Assembly (NCBI GenBank): GCA_002500505.1
Contig: DLRM01000039.1
Coordinates: 16,862-80,861 of the forward strand
Source: Planctomycetes bacterium UBA7888
Lineage (GTDB): Bacteria; Planctomycetota; UBA1135
Length of the DNA stretch: 64,000 nucleotides
Reading direction: 5' to 3'
The first letter of the stretch is position 1, and each line of letters starts with the position of its first letter. The notes beneath the pieces were generated by a model that was not told where the DNA came from, did not search any database, and worked only from the letters and a program-made list of their open reading frames with translations. The position numbers were made by a program, and so were the translations under genes. Shown here piece after piece: positions 26,650 to 35,909 of this stretch.

Positions 26650-27900
26650 CTAACGTAGCCCAAAGAGCTTTTTGAAAGCGGGCTTGCTCAGAGCGGCTTT
26701 GAATTCGGGCAAGTTTTTATAGGTCTCCAGTTCTCTCGGACTCATCCTTGCATTGGAGAGCCAGTCAGCGCCATCGGACATCCTTCGAGCTCCACAGGCT
26801 GCGCGGGCAGCAAACAACCAGGACTCGCGGGGGATAGAACGGTAGGCTGGTGTTCCCTCGAGATCTTGGACAATATTTCGGTATTCCTTGTAGGCATCCG
26901 AAAACTCCGAAAGCTCAACAAGGCGTTTCCCATAATCAAGTCGTAGCCGCCAATCTTTCGGGTTTTTCCGAACGGCGTCCTTTAAATCTTTGGATAAAAA
27001 CTTCGTTGCCGATTTTTCACCCAGTCGATGAGCAGTCCAAGCGATTGGTATCGCAAGTGGGTCCTTTGAGTGAGACTTTAAAAAGTAAGTGAACTCTCGT
27101 TGGGAGCGGCGCCAACGGAAAAGAGGAGTGCTCTTCTCAATGACTTGGACAGCCAGAGTTCGAATGAGGGCAGGGCGAGTAAGGTCGAGGGCAATTTCTT
27201 GAGCAAACTCTTCGGCCCCCTTGGAGGGGAAGGCGAGCAAGAGGGAAAGGGTTCCATGGACCACGTCATCATGATGAGCAGCAAAAAAAGCTTCGGGAAC
27301 TTCGAAAAGACTTGGAAGGTCCTGGCGGTCGCTTAGAGAAAGAAGCAATTGGCCGAGTCGAATCGGGGGAGAGTCTCCAAGGTCAAGCCGCTTTACCCAA
27401 GCGGGACAAGAGGGTGCAGAGCCAAAGAGGAGAAGGTTTTCTAGGGCAAGAAAGCGAAGGTCCGCATCCTCGTGCTCGAGGTAGGAGCGGATAGTCCACT
27501 CGGCTAGAAAGGAGTTTTTTTGCAGAAGAGCAGGGAAGCAAATGGATAATTCGGAAGGCGTCAAATCATGAATATTAGCTGCCAAGGAGTCTGCGCCCGA
27601 AGAATCCATGCACTGGATTAGCGCCTTTAAGAGTGGCTTGCGTATAGCTGAAGTGGAGGACAGGTCAAAAAGGTCCGCAAGAAGGGGTTCTTGAATAAAA
27701 GGAGCCTGAGCCAGAATGGGGGCAACGGTCTCTTGGGATGGATTCGCTAGGTATGCCGGTCCGTGCTCAGTCCACACGGAGGCGGCCTGGGCGCGCTCGG
27801 TTGCGAACTTCGCTTCCAAGCGAGCGAGCAAATCCTCTACCCCACCGTTTTGGGTTAGGGGGACGGATAGAAGTAGGTTGAGGAGAAGAGGGGTGAACAA
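26650..27900 (-). CDS. Secreted HEAT-repeat protein
   Basis: A 416-residue exported protein of unknown function. MFTPLLLNLLLSVPLTQNGG is a signal peptide. From about residue 45 to 280 there are paired helices of HEAT type, such as HEDADLRFLALENLLLFG and RPALIRTLAVQVIEKS. The C-terminal third (about 300-400) has TPR-like helices (KDWRLRLDYGKRLVELSEF). Probably a scaffold in the periplasm. Its start lies 59 bases from that of the divergent mnmG. Confidence 0.7.
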   Translation of the reverse strand: MFTPLLLNLLLSVPLTQNGGVEDLLARLEAKFATERAQAASVWTEHGPAYLANPSQETVAPILAQAPFIQEPLLADLFDLSSTSAIRKPLLKALIQCMDSSGADSLAANIHDLTPSELSICFPALLQKNSFLAEWTIRSYLEHEDADLRFLALENLLLFGSAPSCPAWVKRLDLGDSPPIRLGQLLLSLSDRQDLPSLFEVPEAFFAAHHDDVVHGTLSLLLAFPSKGAEEFAQEIALDLTRPALIRTLAVQVIEKSTPLFRWRRSQREFTYFLKSHSKDPLAIPIAWTAHRLGEKSATKFLSKDLKDAVRKNPKDWRLRLDYGKRLVELSEFSDAYKEYRNIVQDLEGTPAYRSIPRESWLFAARAACGARRMSDGADWLSNARMSPRELETYKNLPEFKAALSKPAFKKLFGLR

Positions 27901-27959
27901 GGAAGTGACCTCAACGCGCTAGAATAACGGATTCTTAGGAATTAACCCAAGCTTGTGAA

Positions 27960-29801
27960 ATGGAAAAGAAGTTCGATGTCCTCGTAGTTGGCGGAGGTCA
28001 TGCCGGTGCGGAAGCCGCCTATGCGGCCGCCCGGATGGGACATTCAGTTGGGTTGGTGACCCATGACTCACGTTCTATTGGAAGGATGTCTTGCAATCCA
28101 GCAATCGGGGGAGTTGGTAAGGGGCAGCTCGCCCGAGAGATTGATGCTTTGGGTGGATTGATGGGCGTTGCCGCAGACGCTTCTGGGATTCAATTTCGCT
28201 TATTGAACACAAGCAAAGGTCGTGCCGTGCAATCTCCAAGAGCTCAATGTTGTCGCCTTAGCTATGAGGAGAGAGTGCAGGAAGTGCTAGAGAACTCCTC
28301 TGAGATTGAATTTATTGACGCGGAAGCGAGTCATCTTCTTTTCAATGAGAGCAGAGAAGTGCGCGGACTGGGTTTGAGTAACGGAAGCCAGCTCCATGCT
28401 CCGACCGTAGTTCTTTGCACGGGTACCTTTTTGGACGGGGTTCTGTTTACGGGTTTGGAGCAATGTTCGGGAGGCAGGGTGGGGGAAGCCGCTTCTGATG
28501 CTTTATCCCTTTCTCTTTCCAAGCTTGGTTTGCCAGTAGGCAGATTGAAAACTGGAACCCCACCTCGACTGGCTGCCGATTCTGTGGACTATGCGGTGAT
28601 GGAAGAGCAACCTGGCGACCCAACCCCAGTCCCCTTTTCTTTCCTGACTGACTCGATTGACCGCGAACAAATTTCTTGTTGGATTACGCGAACTAATTCG
28701 AGGACTCATCAGATTGTTAGGGAGAATCTTCAATTTGCCCCAATGTATACGGGGCGCATTGAAGGGAAAGGGCCTCGGTATTGCCCATCTTTGGAAGACA
28801 AGGTTGTTCGATTTCAAGACCGCGGGCAACACACCGTTTTCTTAGAGCCAGAAGGCATTGATTCCAATGTCCTTTATGCAAATGGCATTTCGACGAGCTT
28901 GCCGGTTGAGGCTCAAAACGAATTCGTGCGGTCCATTCCTGGTCTTGAAAAAGCCAAGATTGTTCAACCAGGGTATGCCGTTGAATACACTTTTGTTGCC
29001 CCTAGAGTCCTTCGGCCTAACTTGGAAGTTGATCAGTATCCCGGACTTTTCCTTGCTGGACAGATTTGTGGCACAAGTGGTTACGAGGAGGCCGCCGCTC
29101 AGGGATTGATGGCTGGATTGAATGCGGGATTGAAACTTCAAAAACGTGAACCCTTTATCTTGGGAAGGCACGAGGCTTACATCGGGGTTTTGATTGACGA
29201 CTTGGTGGTCTCGGACCCCTCGGAGCCATATCGGATGTTTACAAGTCGTGCTGAGCATCGACTTCTATTGCGCCATGACACCGCCGACCGCCGCCTGACC
29301 CCCATGGCACAGAAGCTAGGTGTCGTTTCTCAGAACCGCTACGGAAGAATGGAGTCTCGTTTGGCTCGCCTTGCCGAAGCGAAGGAGTGGCTGCAGAAAA
29401 CTCCTGTCCCTGAGACATCCTCGACACCTTCTTCGCCCAAACGTTTAGTGGATTTGCTCCGCCGGACGGACACCGGAATCGATTCCATTCAAGAAACTCT
29501 AAAACTCCCTCAAGAATTAGGATTGTCTGATGAGGAATGGAGAATTCTCGAAGCTGACATCCTTTATGAAGGCTATGTGAAGCGCCAACAGGAGTGGGTC
29601 GAAGGAAGCCGGGAACGAGAAAAGGCTTCTATCCCCGACGGATTCGATTTCCAGGCAGTGCGCGGGTTGCGCAACGAAGCCAAAGAATGCCTCAGCCGTT
29701 TTCAGCCAGCTACCCTCGGTGCGGCTGGCCGCTTGGCGGGCATTAGCCCGTCTGATGTAGCCCTAATGGAGGTTGCTCTCAGACGGGAGAATTACCTGTA
29801 A
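27960..29801 (+). CDS. mnmG: tRNA uridine-5-carboxymethylaminomethyl modification enzyme MnmG (GidA)
   Basis: FAD-dependent enzyme that, with MnmE, puts the cmnm5 group on U34 of certain tRNAs. The 613-residue product shows the dinucleotide fold VVGGGHAGAEAAYAAARMG (residues 9-27), the substrate loop IGRMSCNPAIGGVGKGQLA with the conserved cysteine, CTGTFLDG, the second signature GQICGTSGYEEAAAQGL and the C-terminal MnmE-binding helices. mnmE is not nearby. The last 23 bases overlap the 3' end of convergent purC. Confidence 0.97.
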   Translation: MEKKFDVLVVGGGHAGAEAAYAAARMGHSVGLVTHDSRSIGRMSCNPAIGGVGKGQLAREIDALGGLMGVAADASGIQFRLLNTSKGRAVQSPRAQCCRLSYEERVQEVLENSSEIEFIDAEASHLLFNESREVRGLGLSNGSQLHAPTVVLCTGTFLDGVLFTGLEQCSGGRVGEAASDALSLSLSKLGLPVGRLKTGTPPRLAADSVDYAVMEEQPGDPTPVPFSFLTDSIDREQISCWITRTNSRTHQIVRENLQFAPMYTGRIEGKGPRYCPSLEDKVVRFQDRGQHTVFLEPEGIDSNVLYANGISTSLPVEAQNEFVRSIPGLEKAKIVQPGYAVEYTFVAPRVLRPNLEVDQYPGLFLAGQICGTSGYEEAAAQGLMAGLNAGLKLQKREPFILGRHEAYIGVLIDDLVVSDPSEPYRMFTSRAEHRLLLRHDTADRRLTPMAQKLGVVSQNRYGRMESRLARLAEAKEWLQKTPVPETSSTPSSPKRLVDLLRRTDTGIDSIQETLKLPQELGLSDEEWRILEADILYEGYVKRQQEWVEGSREREKASIPDGFDFQAVRGLRNEAKECLSRFQPATLGAAGRLAGISPSDVALMEVALRRENYL

Positions 29802-30708
29802 GGATTTCGCAGATTTCCAGGTAGCGGCTTCGCGTTTGGGTAATCACTTCAGCTGGAATCGTCGGAGGAGGTGGCTTGCGATTCCAATCCGTCAAGGAAC
29901 GCAGATAGGCTCGGACAATCTCTTTGTCGAAGCTCGGTGGTTCGGCACCCTCGACCACCTCGTTTTCAGGCCAGTAGCGAGAACTGTCCGGGGTCATAAC
30001 CTCATCAATCAAGACGAGCTTTCCGTCAATGCGGCCAAATTCAAATTTTGTGTCGGCCAGAAGAACCCCTTTTGAAGATGCGGTGTTTGCAGCTTCTTTG
30101 AAAATTTTGAGAGCGACTTCGTGAATTAAGGCGGCATCCTCCTCCGAACCAATCAACTCAACGGCCTCCGCCCAGGTGATAGGCTCATCTATTTCCGCCT
30201 TGGTGGTCGGAGTATGGAGAACCTCTGGAAGGCGAGAAGATTTTTGAAGGCCCGTAGGGAGTTGGTGCTCCCAGAGGGATCCATTGGCTTCATATTCCCG
30301 CCAACCCGAACCGGCAAGGAAAGCACGAAGGACAATCTCGACATTGACTCTTTCGGCACGCCGCGTCCAAGTCGCACGACCGCGAAGGGCGTCATGGAAT
30401 TCTTGGGGAAGGTCCGGAATTTCGGATGGCTCAACCGTAACTCTTGCAGCGGGGATTAAGTCCGAGACCTGGTTCAGCCAGTACTCGGTGATATGGGTGA
30501 GAACTCGACCTCGGTCTGGAACCGTCTCTTCCATGACCACATCGAAAGCGCTAAGGCGATCGGTCGCAACCATCAGCATGTGGTCTGGGTGGTTGGGGTG
30601 TTGATACAGGTCACGTACCTTGCCTTTGTAGAAAAAATCCCAGCCTGGAATCTCTAATCCACCAGCGTAACCAGGAGAAAGGGCTGTTGAAGGGGAGGGG
30701 CAGCTCAT
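29779..30708 (-). CDS. purC: Phosphoribosylaminoimidazole-succinocarboxamide synthase
   Basis: SAICAR synthase, the aspartate-adding step of purine synthesis. The 309 residues include the ATP-grasp-like core GKVRDLY, DRLSAFDVVM, the VEIVLRAFLAGSGWREYE substrate strand, ADTKFEFGRIDG and LIDEVMTPDSSRYW. Length matches the longer, eukaryote-like branch that keeps an SGW insertion. The ATG at 30706-30708 is preferred; another at 30744 would sit 3 bases from the divergent aroA start. purM is 25 kb away, so purine genes are dispersed. Confidence 0.95.
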   Translation of the reverse strand: MSCPSPSTALSPGYAGGLEIPGWDFFYKGKVRDLYQHPNHPDHMLMVATDRLSAFDVVMEETVPDRGRVLTHITEYWLNQVSDLIPAARVTVEPSEIPDLPQEFHDALRGRATWTRRAERVNVEIVLRAFLAGSGWREYEANGSLWEHQLPTGLQKSSRLPEVLHTPTTKAEIDEPITWAEAVELIGSEEDAALIHEVALKIFKEAANTASSKGVLLADTKFEFGRIDGKLVLIDEVMTPDSSRYWPENEVVEGAEPPSFDKEIVRAYLRSLTDWNRKPPPPTIPAEVITQTRSRYLEICEILTGNSPV

Positions 30709-30747
30709 GACGCAGATTCTAGCGAGCGCACCCTTAAACTTCATAGT

Positions 30748-31947
30748 GTGCCGCCCTTATCCCCTAAAGTTCCGATTCAGCTGCCTGGATGCAAATCAGC
30801 TTCTGCACGCGCTTTGGTTCTTTCCGCGATTAGTGAGGGGGCCTGGTGCCTCCGTGGCCTGAGTGAATGTGAGGACACGACTTATTTGAAGAGAGCTCTT
30901 CGGGCTTGGGGAGCATCTTTTTCCTCCTCTCAAGAAGGGCTAGAGGTCAGGGGGTGGGATGGAGTCCCGCCAAGCACCTCGGCTCTTTTGGATGCAGGCG
31001 AAGCGGCGACAAACCTGCGTTTCCTTCTTGCCTTGGCAGGCCTTTCTGAAGGGCCAATCCTTTTGTCCGGAAGTGACGCTCTCATGAGGAGACCTCACGG
31101 ACCTCTTCTAGATTTTTTACAGCAAAAAGGGTGTGAAATTCGTTTCTTTCAAAAAGAGGGGAGGAAGTGCATCGAAGTTTCAGGCGGCCCCCTTTCAGGC
31201 GGAGAGTGGGTAGGGCCGGGCGAGTTGAGCAGTCAATTTCTTTCCGGTCTAGCCCTTGCTGCAAAGGCGCGGGGTGATGTGCAGTTAATCCTCCCAGAGG
31301 AAAGAGTCTCCTCCGGCTATTTCAAGATGACCCAAGATATGATTTCGAATTTTTCGGAATTGAGCCAGCGTGGAGAACGGTGTTTTTCAATACCTGCTGA
31401 CGCTTCTGGGGCGACCTTCTTTTTGGTTGCTCTGTGTCTTCATGGCGGGGAACTTGTTTTTGAGCGCGAATGGAGTGATGAACATCCTGAAGCTTCGGTC
31501 GGTCGCTGGCTTGTCGGCGAAGGTCTTTTGGAGGCCGAAGGCACCATGTGGAAATCAACAGGGAAAGTCCCTGAGCGGGCTCTGAGCTTAAACATCGATG
31601 CATTTCCCGATGCGGGTCCAGCTTTAGCCATCCTTGCGGCATCTCTTCCATCTGGAATTTTGTTTTGTGGGCTTGGCCGCTTAAAAATCAAGGAGTCGGA
31701 CCGCTTTGACGGCATGATACGCTTGGCACAATCGGCTGGTGGAGAAGTGGTGGTCAAAGGAGAGGACACTCTTCACATCACCCTCCTGCCTTCCTCGACG
31801 AAGCTCCAAGAGCCCTTCGATTCTTCTGGTGACCACCGCTTGGCAATGGCCGCAGGGATTGCTGGTCTTGAGGTTCAAAATCCAAGTTGCGTCAGCAAGT
31901 CCTTTCCTCGATTTTGGGAGGAGTTTGCGGCTTGTATGCGCTCTTGA
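30748..31947 (+). CDS. aroA: 3-phosphoshikimate 1-carboxyvinyltransferase (EPSP synthase), divergent
   Basis: Joins PEP to shikimate-3-phosphate in aromatic amino acid synthesis. The 399-residue product, starting with GTG, keeps K16-S17 and R21 in PGCKSASARAL, SSQFLSGLALAA, the catalytic aspartate region FPDAGPALAILAA, KESDR and DHRLAMA. The PEP-loop consensus (N-A/S-G-T) reads GEAATNLR at 84-91: the usual Asn is Glu and the usual Gly (E. coli Gly96) is Ala87. It is slightly shorter than the usual 425-440 residues. It opens the plus-strand run; galE follows after 58 bases. Confidence 0.9.
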   Translation: MPPLSPKVPIQLPGCKSASARALVLSAISEGAWCLRGLSECEDTTYLKRALRAWGASFSSSQEGLEVRGWDGVPPSTSALLDAGEAATNLRFLLALAGLSEGPILLSGSDALMRRPHGPLLDFLQQKGCEIRFFQKEGRKCIEVSGGPLSGGEWVGPGELSSQFLSGLALAAKARGDVQLILPEERVSSGYFKMTQDMISNFSELSQRGERCFSIPADASGATFFLVALCLHGGELVFEREWSDEHPEASVGRWLVGEGLLEAEGTMWKSTGKVPERALSLNIDAFPDAGPALAILAASLPSGILFCGLGRLKIKESDRFDGMIRLAQSAGGEVVVKGEDTLHITLLPSSTKLQEPFDSSGDHRLAMAAGIAGLEVQNPSCVSKSFPRFWEEFAACMRS

Positions 31948-32005
31948 ATCTAATAGGCTATGGTGTTCCTTGCAGAACGCATCTTCCCCCAAGAGAAACG
32001 AAGTC

Positions 32006-32980
32006 ATGAAAATCTTAGTTACTGGAGGTTGTGGTTACATCGGTAGTGTCACAGCCAGATTCCTCCGGAATAACGGTCATGAGGTCACCGTAGTGGACAA
32101 CCTCTCCGAAGGCCATCGAGGCGCTTGGGATGGTGAGTTCCATGAGTTGGAACTTCTCGATCGGGAGGCAGTTCATCATTTTCTGGATGGCCACCAGTTT
32201 GAGGGTGTGATTCATTTTGCTGCTCGCGCTTATGTTGGAGAAAGTGTGGAACAGCCTTTGCGTTATTGGCGCGCGAATGTGGTCCCCGTTATTTTTCTCT
32301 GCGAACAATTAGAGGGAGTTCCCTTTGTGTTTAGTTCTACTTGCGCAACTTACGGAGTCCCAATGACGGAGACTCTTTCTGAAGATCATCCGAAAAATCC
32401 TGTCAACCCTTATGGGAATACGAAGCTGGCCGTGGAGCGATTATTAAGAGATCGAGACTTGGCTGGACACGGTTCTTATGCGGCTCTTCGTTATTTCAAC
32501 GCCTCGGGAGCTGAACCAGATGCCAGTCACGGCGAAGCTCATCACCCCGAGACCCATTTGATTCCTTTGGCTGTTCAAGCAGCACTTGGACAGCACGGTC
32601 CACTGACTGTTTTTGGAACCGATTGGGACACTCCTGATGGCACTTGCATCCGGGATTACGTTCATGTCTTGGACTTGGCTTCGGCCCACTTGGCCGCCTT
32701 GAAACGATTGGTTGGTGGCGGGGCCTCTGGTGCGTGGAATATTGGGACGGGAGTTGGGGTGAGTGTGAGAGAAATCCTCGATTCGGTTGGGCGCACTACA
32801 GGAAGTGACGTCCCATTCATCGAGGGCGAGCGGCGAGACGGCGATCCTTCCATGCTTGTCGCCAATCCGGCTTTGGCAAAGGCTGAATTGAGTTGGGAAG
32901 CGGAATGGACTCAACTCGACACCCTGATAGAAACTGCAGTCCAGTGGCATCGAGCTCATCCCCAAGGGTATTCCGAATAA
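32006..32980 (+). CDS. galE: UDP-glucose 4-epimerase
   Basis: NAD-dependent extended SDR interconverting UDP-glucose and UDP-galactose for envelope sugars. The 324 residues start MKILVTGGCGYIGS, the GxxGxxG NAD site. The catalytic pair is Thr/Ser in FSSTCATYG and the YxxxK of NPYGNTK. RYFNASGAEPD, HLIPLAVQAALG and DYVHVLDLASAH are GalE signatures. The frame is open upstream within aroA, but the ATG at 32006 is exactly the family start. The stop overlaps the next gene (TAATG). Confidence 0.95.
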   Translation: MKILVTGGCGYIGSVTARFLRNNGHEVTVVDNLSEGHRGAWDGEFHELELLDREAVHHFLDGHQFEGVIHFAARAYVGESVEQPLRYWRANVVPVIFLCEQLEGVPFVFSSTCATYGVPMTETLSEDHPKNPVNPYGNTKLAVERLLRDRDLAGHGSYAALRYFNASGAEPDASHGEAHHPETHLIPLAVQAALGQHGPLTVFGTDWDTPDGTCIRDYVHVLDLASAHLAALKRLVGGGASGAWNIGTGVGVSVREILDSVGRTTGSDVPFIEGERRDGDPSMLVANPALAKAELSWEAEWTQLDTLIETAVQWHRAHPQGYSE

Positions 32981-34518
32981 TGTTTGTTCCACTCTTCCTT
33001 CTCATTCCCCTTCAGGCCCCCGCTGAAGGTTTGGAATTCGCGATTGAAACGATCACCGTCGAAGAATGCTCCGAGCATGTTGCTTACCTCGCGAGCCCTG
33101 AACTGGAGGGGCGAGGGACAGGCTCTCCTGGATTTGAGAAAGCTGCCCTTTATGTTGAGGAACATTTGCGCGCTTTGCGGTTGGAGCCTGCTGGCGAGGA
33201 AGGGAGCTATCGACTTCCATGGGGAATGGATTCTCTTGTTGCTCCAAAATCTGTGCTCACTTGGACTGACTCCAAAAAGAAAGAGTTTGCGGTTGAAAGT
33301 GGAAAAGCGCTTACCCCTGTCATTGGCTCCCGATCGGGCGGCGTTCGCGCTGAAGCCGTATTTGTTGGCTTTGCTGTGGATGCTCGAAACGAGCGTTGGC
33401 AGGATCTCCCAGAAAAGAAAGTTAAGGGGAAAATCGTATTTGCCTTCACTCGCGAGCCACATGCTGACAACCCTAAGTCAAAGACTTTTGATGGCGATAA
33501 ACCAACTAAGTATTCGAGATTTACGGAAAAGGTGAAATCCGCTTACCGGTCTGGCGCAAAGGCGCTTGTGATTGTTCCGGATCCTGCGGCATTTCCTGAC
33601 ACAACCTCAGCCCTTCCTGGAATGTTGCCGGTGCCTTTGTTTGGCGGGATGGGCTTGGAGCAAATTAACAAGCGCTCTCCTTGGCCTTCTATTCCTGTGA
33701 TGTCTTTGTCTTTAGATGTGGCGAGTGAAATTTTTGGAACGGACTTGAAAGATTATTACGAAAGTTTGAAAAAGAAACGTCGGCCAAAACTGTTAAAGGC
33801 ACCCCGGAACGTGGAGGTGGAGTGCGATGTTGAGTGGGGCCTTGAGAAAAGAGAGTATGACAACTTGGGCGCTTGGATTCGTGGAACGGATGAAAGCGGT
33901 GAAGCTTTAATCCTTGGCGCTCATCTAGACCATGTTGGAATGAATTACTCCGGAGTTTTCTGGGGTTCCCCCAGTGCTCTTCATCCTGGCGCGGATGACA
34001 ACGCGAGTGGAAGCTCTGCTCTTCTTGAGGTTGCGGAAGCTCTTGCCGGGACGAAGCCCAAAACAGACATTCTTTTGCTGTGGTTCTCCGGCGAGGAACT
34101 CGGGCTTTTAGGTTCCCGGGCCTATTGTCGCGAGCCTGTCCATCCACTCGAGGAAACTGTGGCGATGCTAAACATGGACCAGATTGCCCGAACAAGCCCT
34201 AAGAGCATGAATATTGGAGGATTGTGGAGTCAGCCAAAGCTCTTGAAAACCATTAAGAAGCTCCATAAGCGAATTCAAAATCCACTGAAGTTAGATGTGG
34301 AATACGGCCGCGATTTGTTTACTCGTAGCGACCACTACTCTTTCCACGAAAAGGGAGTTCCGGCCCTCTTCTTTTTTGAAGGGAACATTGCCGATAACCC
34401 TGTCTATCACAAACCTGGTGATGTGCCCGAGAGCATTGCTTATGAAAAAATGACTTGGGTAGCGCGGGAGTTTTTGGCTCTTGCGTGGGTTTTCGCTTTT
34501 GACGGGGTTCGCTTTTGA
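32980..34518 (+). CDS. Secreted M28-family zinc peptidase
   Basis: A 512-residue exported metallo-aminopeptidase-like protein. MFVPLFLLIPLQAPAEG is a signal peptide. After an N-terminal cap and PA-like domain, the zinc site is complete: GAHLDHVG, GADDNASGSSALLEVAE, FSGEELGLLGS, NMDQIA and the C-terminal SDHYSFHEKGVPALFFFEG with VYHKPGD. The start ATG overlaps the galE stop. It shares the ASPELEGR-type N-terminal motif with the M28 protein at 4605 but has no PDZ domain. Its 3' end overlaps the dacB start. Probably periplasmic peptide turnover. Confidence 0.9.
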   Translation: MFVPLFLLIPLQAPAEGLEFAIETITVEECSEHVAYLASPELEGRGTGSPGFEKAALYVEEHLRALRLEPAGEEGSYRLPWGMDSLVAPKSVLTWTDSKKKEFAVESGKALTPVIGSRSGGVRAEAVFVGFAVDARNERWQDLPEKKVKGKIVFAFTREPHADNPKSKTFDGDKPTKYSRFTEKVKSAYRSGAKALVIVPDPAAFPDTTSALPGMLPVPLFGGMGLEQINKRSPWPSIPVMSLSLDVASEIFGTDLKDYYESLKKKRRPKLLKAPRNVEVECDVEWGLEKREYDNLGAWIRGTDESGEALILGAHLDHVGMNYSGVFWGSPSALHPGADDNASGSSALLEVAEALAGTKPKTDILLLWFSGEELGLLGSRAYCREPVHPLEETVAMLNMDQIARTSPKSMNIGGLWSQPKLLKTIKKLHKRIQNPLKLDVEYGRDLFTRSDHYSFHEKGVPALFFFEGNIADNPVYHKPGDVPESIAYEKMTWVAREFLALAWVFAFDGVRF

Positions 34519-35909
34519 CTCTCTTGCTGAGGTCTTTGCCGGTTTTTATTCTCCTTGCCATCCCGCTCTGGGGTCAGGACCCTGTCATTCGTCCAGTTGA
34601 TGCAGAACAGGGGATTGAAGTAGCGGCTTTGGTTCAGGATTTGCAAGGAAATGTTATTTGGGAATATCAATCGGACAAGGCGATGGTCCTTGCCTCAAAT
34701 ACAAAATTATTTACAACAGCAGCGGCTCTTCTTCGCTTGGGACCGTCCTATCGGTGGCGCACTAAGGTGTTTCTTTCCGAAAACCAATTGACTATCGTTG
34801 GGGGAGGGGACCCATCCCTCCGGGAAACTCCCGCAGGAAATTATGGTGAGAAGCTATTGGATGGGATTGCTGCAAAACTAAAGCAAAGGGGGGTGACGTC
34901 TGTACCCGAGCTTCTCCTCGACAACTCCTTTTTTCAAGGAGCTCAAAGGCATGCATTGTGGCCAGAGGAACAATGGCAGAATGTTTGGTGCGCTCCGATA
35001 TCGGCGTTGGCCGTTGAAGGGAATTGTCTTTCTGTCAGTGTCAAAGGACGAAAGCTTGTTTTTCAGCCTGCCTTGAAACCTGCGTTGAAAATCAATTCTA
35101 GAGACACTGGACGAGGGAAGGGATTGTCCGCTTGGTGGGAAGGTGATTTCTCTCTTGCCGTCCGTGGCGACCTTCGGAGAAATGGAGAAATTCGCTTGGC
35201 GGTCAAAGACTCTAGAGAGGTTTTTGCCCTCTGGGCCCAAGAAGGGCTTCGCAAACGTGGAGTGCTGCTTCCCAAGTTTCGGTGGGCCGCAGACGAAAGC
35301 GTGCGTCATCCTGGAGAGCTCGTACTTGAGTTTCATTCTGGTTGGACTCTTGCCGAGGCTCTTGCTGTGGCCAATAAGGATAGTGACAACTATGTCACCG
35401 AAGTTCTTATGCGGACTCTTGCTGCTGAGTCTGGATTTCCAGCTGATTTTTCTGGCGGAGCCCAAGCCGTTCGTGCTGCTCTTCAACAAAGTGGCTGGAC
35501 TCCGAAGACTTTAAACCTGGCAGATGGGAGTGGCTTAGCCCGAGGCGGTGCTGGGCAAGGAAACGAAGCATCCCCACGGGACCTTTGTTCTCTTTTGGCA
35601 CACATGGCTCTTCAGGAAGAAGGAGCTACCTTTTTCGATTCGCTCCCCATTTCGGGCGCGGAGGGGAGTTCGAAGGGTTGGTTTCAGGAGCCGATTTTCC
35701 AACCATCCCGAGTTCATGCCAAAACTGGGTGGATTCATGGCGCCAGTTCTCTTTCCGGCTATCTTCTTGCAGGGGAAGATGACGTTCTTGTCTTTTCTTT
35801 TTTGGTGAATTATGTCCGAGATGGAAAGCCTCGCACCCACAACAACCGCTTTAAGAAAATGAGGGAGGCTGCTCTTCGAGAAGTCTTGAAGAAATGGAAC
35901 CCTCGCTAA
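34515..35909 (+). CDS. dacB: D-alanyl-D-alanine carboxypeptidase/endopeptidase (PBP4, DacB family)
   Basis: Periplasmic serine peptidase of family S13 that trims peptidoglycan cross-links. The 464-residue protein has the SxxK motif SNTK (S61, K64), the SxN motif in ANKDSDNYVTEV and the KTG triad in HAKTGWIHGASSLSGY. The N-terminus LLRSLPVFILLAIPLWGQ is a signal peptide. The start is a TTG that overlaps the upstream stop (TTGA). Its presence indicates a peptidoglycan-containing envelope. The last 16 bases overlap the next gene. Confidence 0.93.
   Translation: MTLLLRSLPVFILLAIPLWGQDPVIRPVDAEQGIEVAALVQDLQGNVIWEYQSDKAMVLASNTKLFTTAAALLRLGPSYRWRTKVFLSENQLTIVGGGDPSLRETPAGNYGEKLLDGIAAKLKQRGVTSVPELLLDNSFFQGAQRHALWPEEQWQNVWCAPISALAVEGNCLSVSVKGRKLVFQPALKPALKINSRDTGRGKGLSAWWEGDFSLAVRGDLRRNGEIRLAVKDSREVFALWAQEGLRKRGVLLPKFRWAADESVRHPGELVLEFHSGWTLAEALAVANKDSDNYVTEVLMRTLAAESGFPADFSGGAQAVRAALQQSGWTPKTLNLADGSGLARGGAGQGNEASPRDLCSLLAHMALQEEGATFFDSLPISGAEGSSKGWFQEPIFQPSRVHAKTGWIHGASSLSGYLLAGEDDVLVFSFLVNYVRDGKPRTHNNRFKKMREAALREVLKKWNPR

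Noticed and set aside
34878..35489. 203-residue minus-strand frame inside dacB
   Set aside because: Antisense to the conserved SxN-containing region of dacB; composition is that of a shadow frame.
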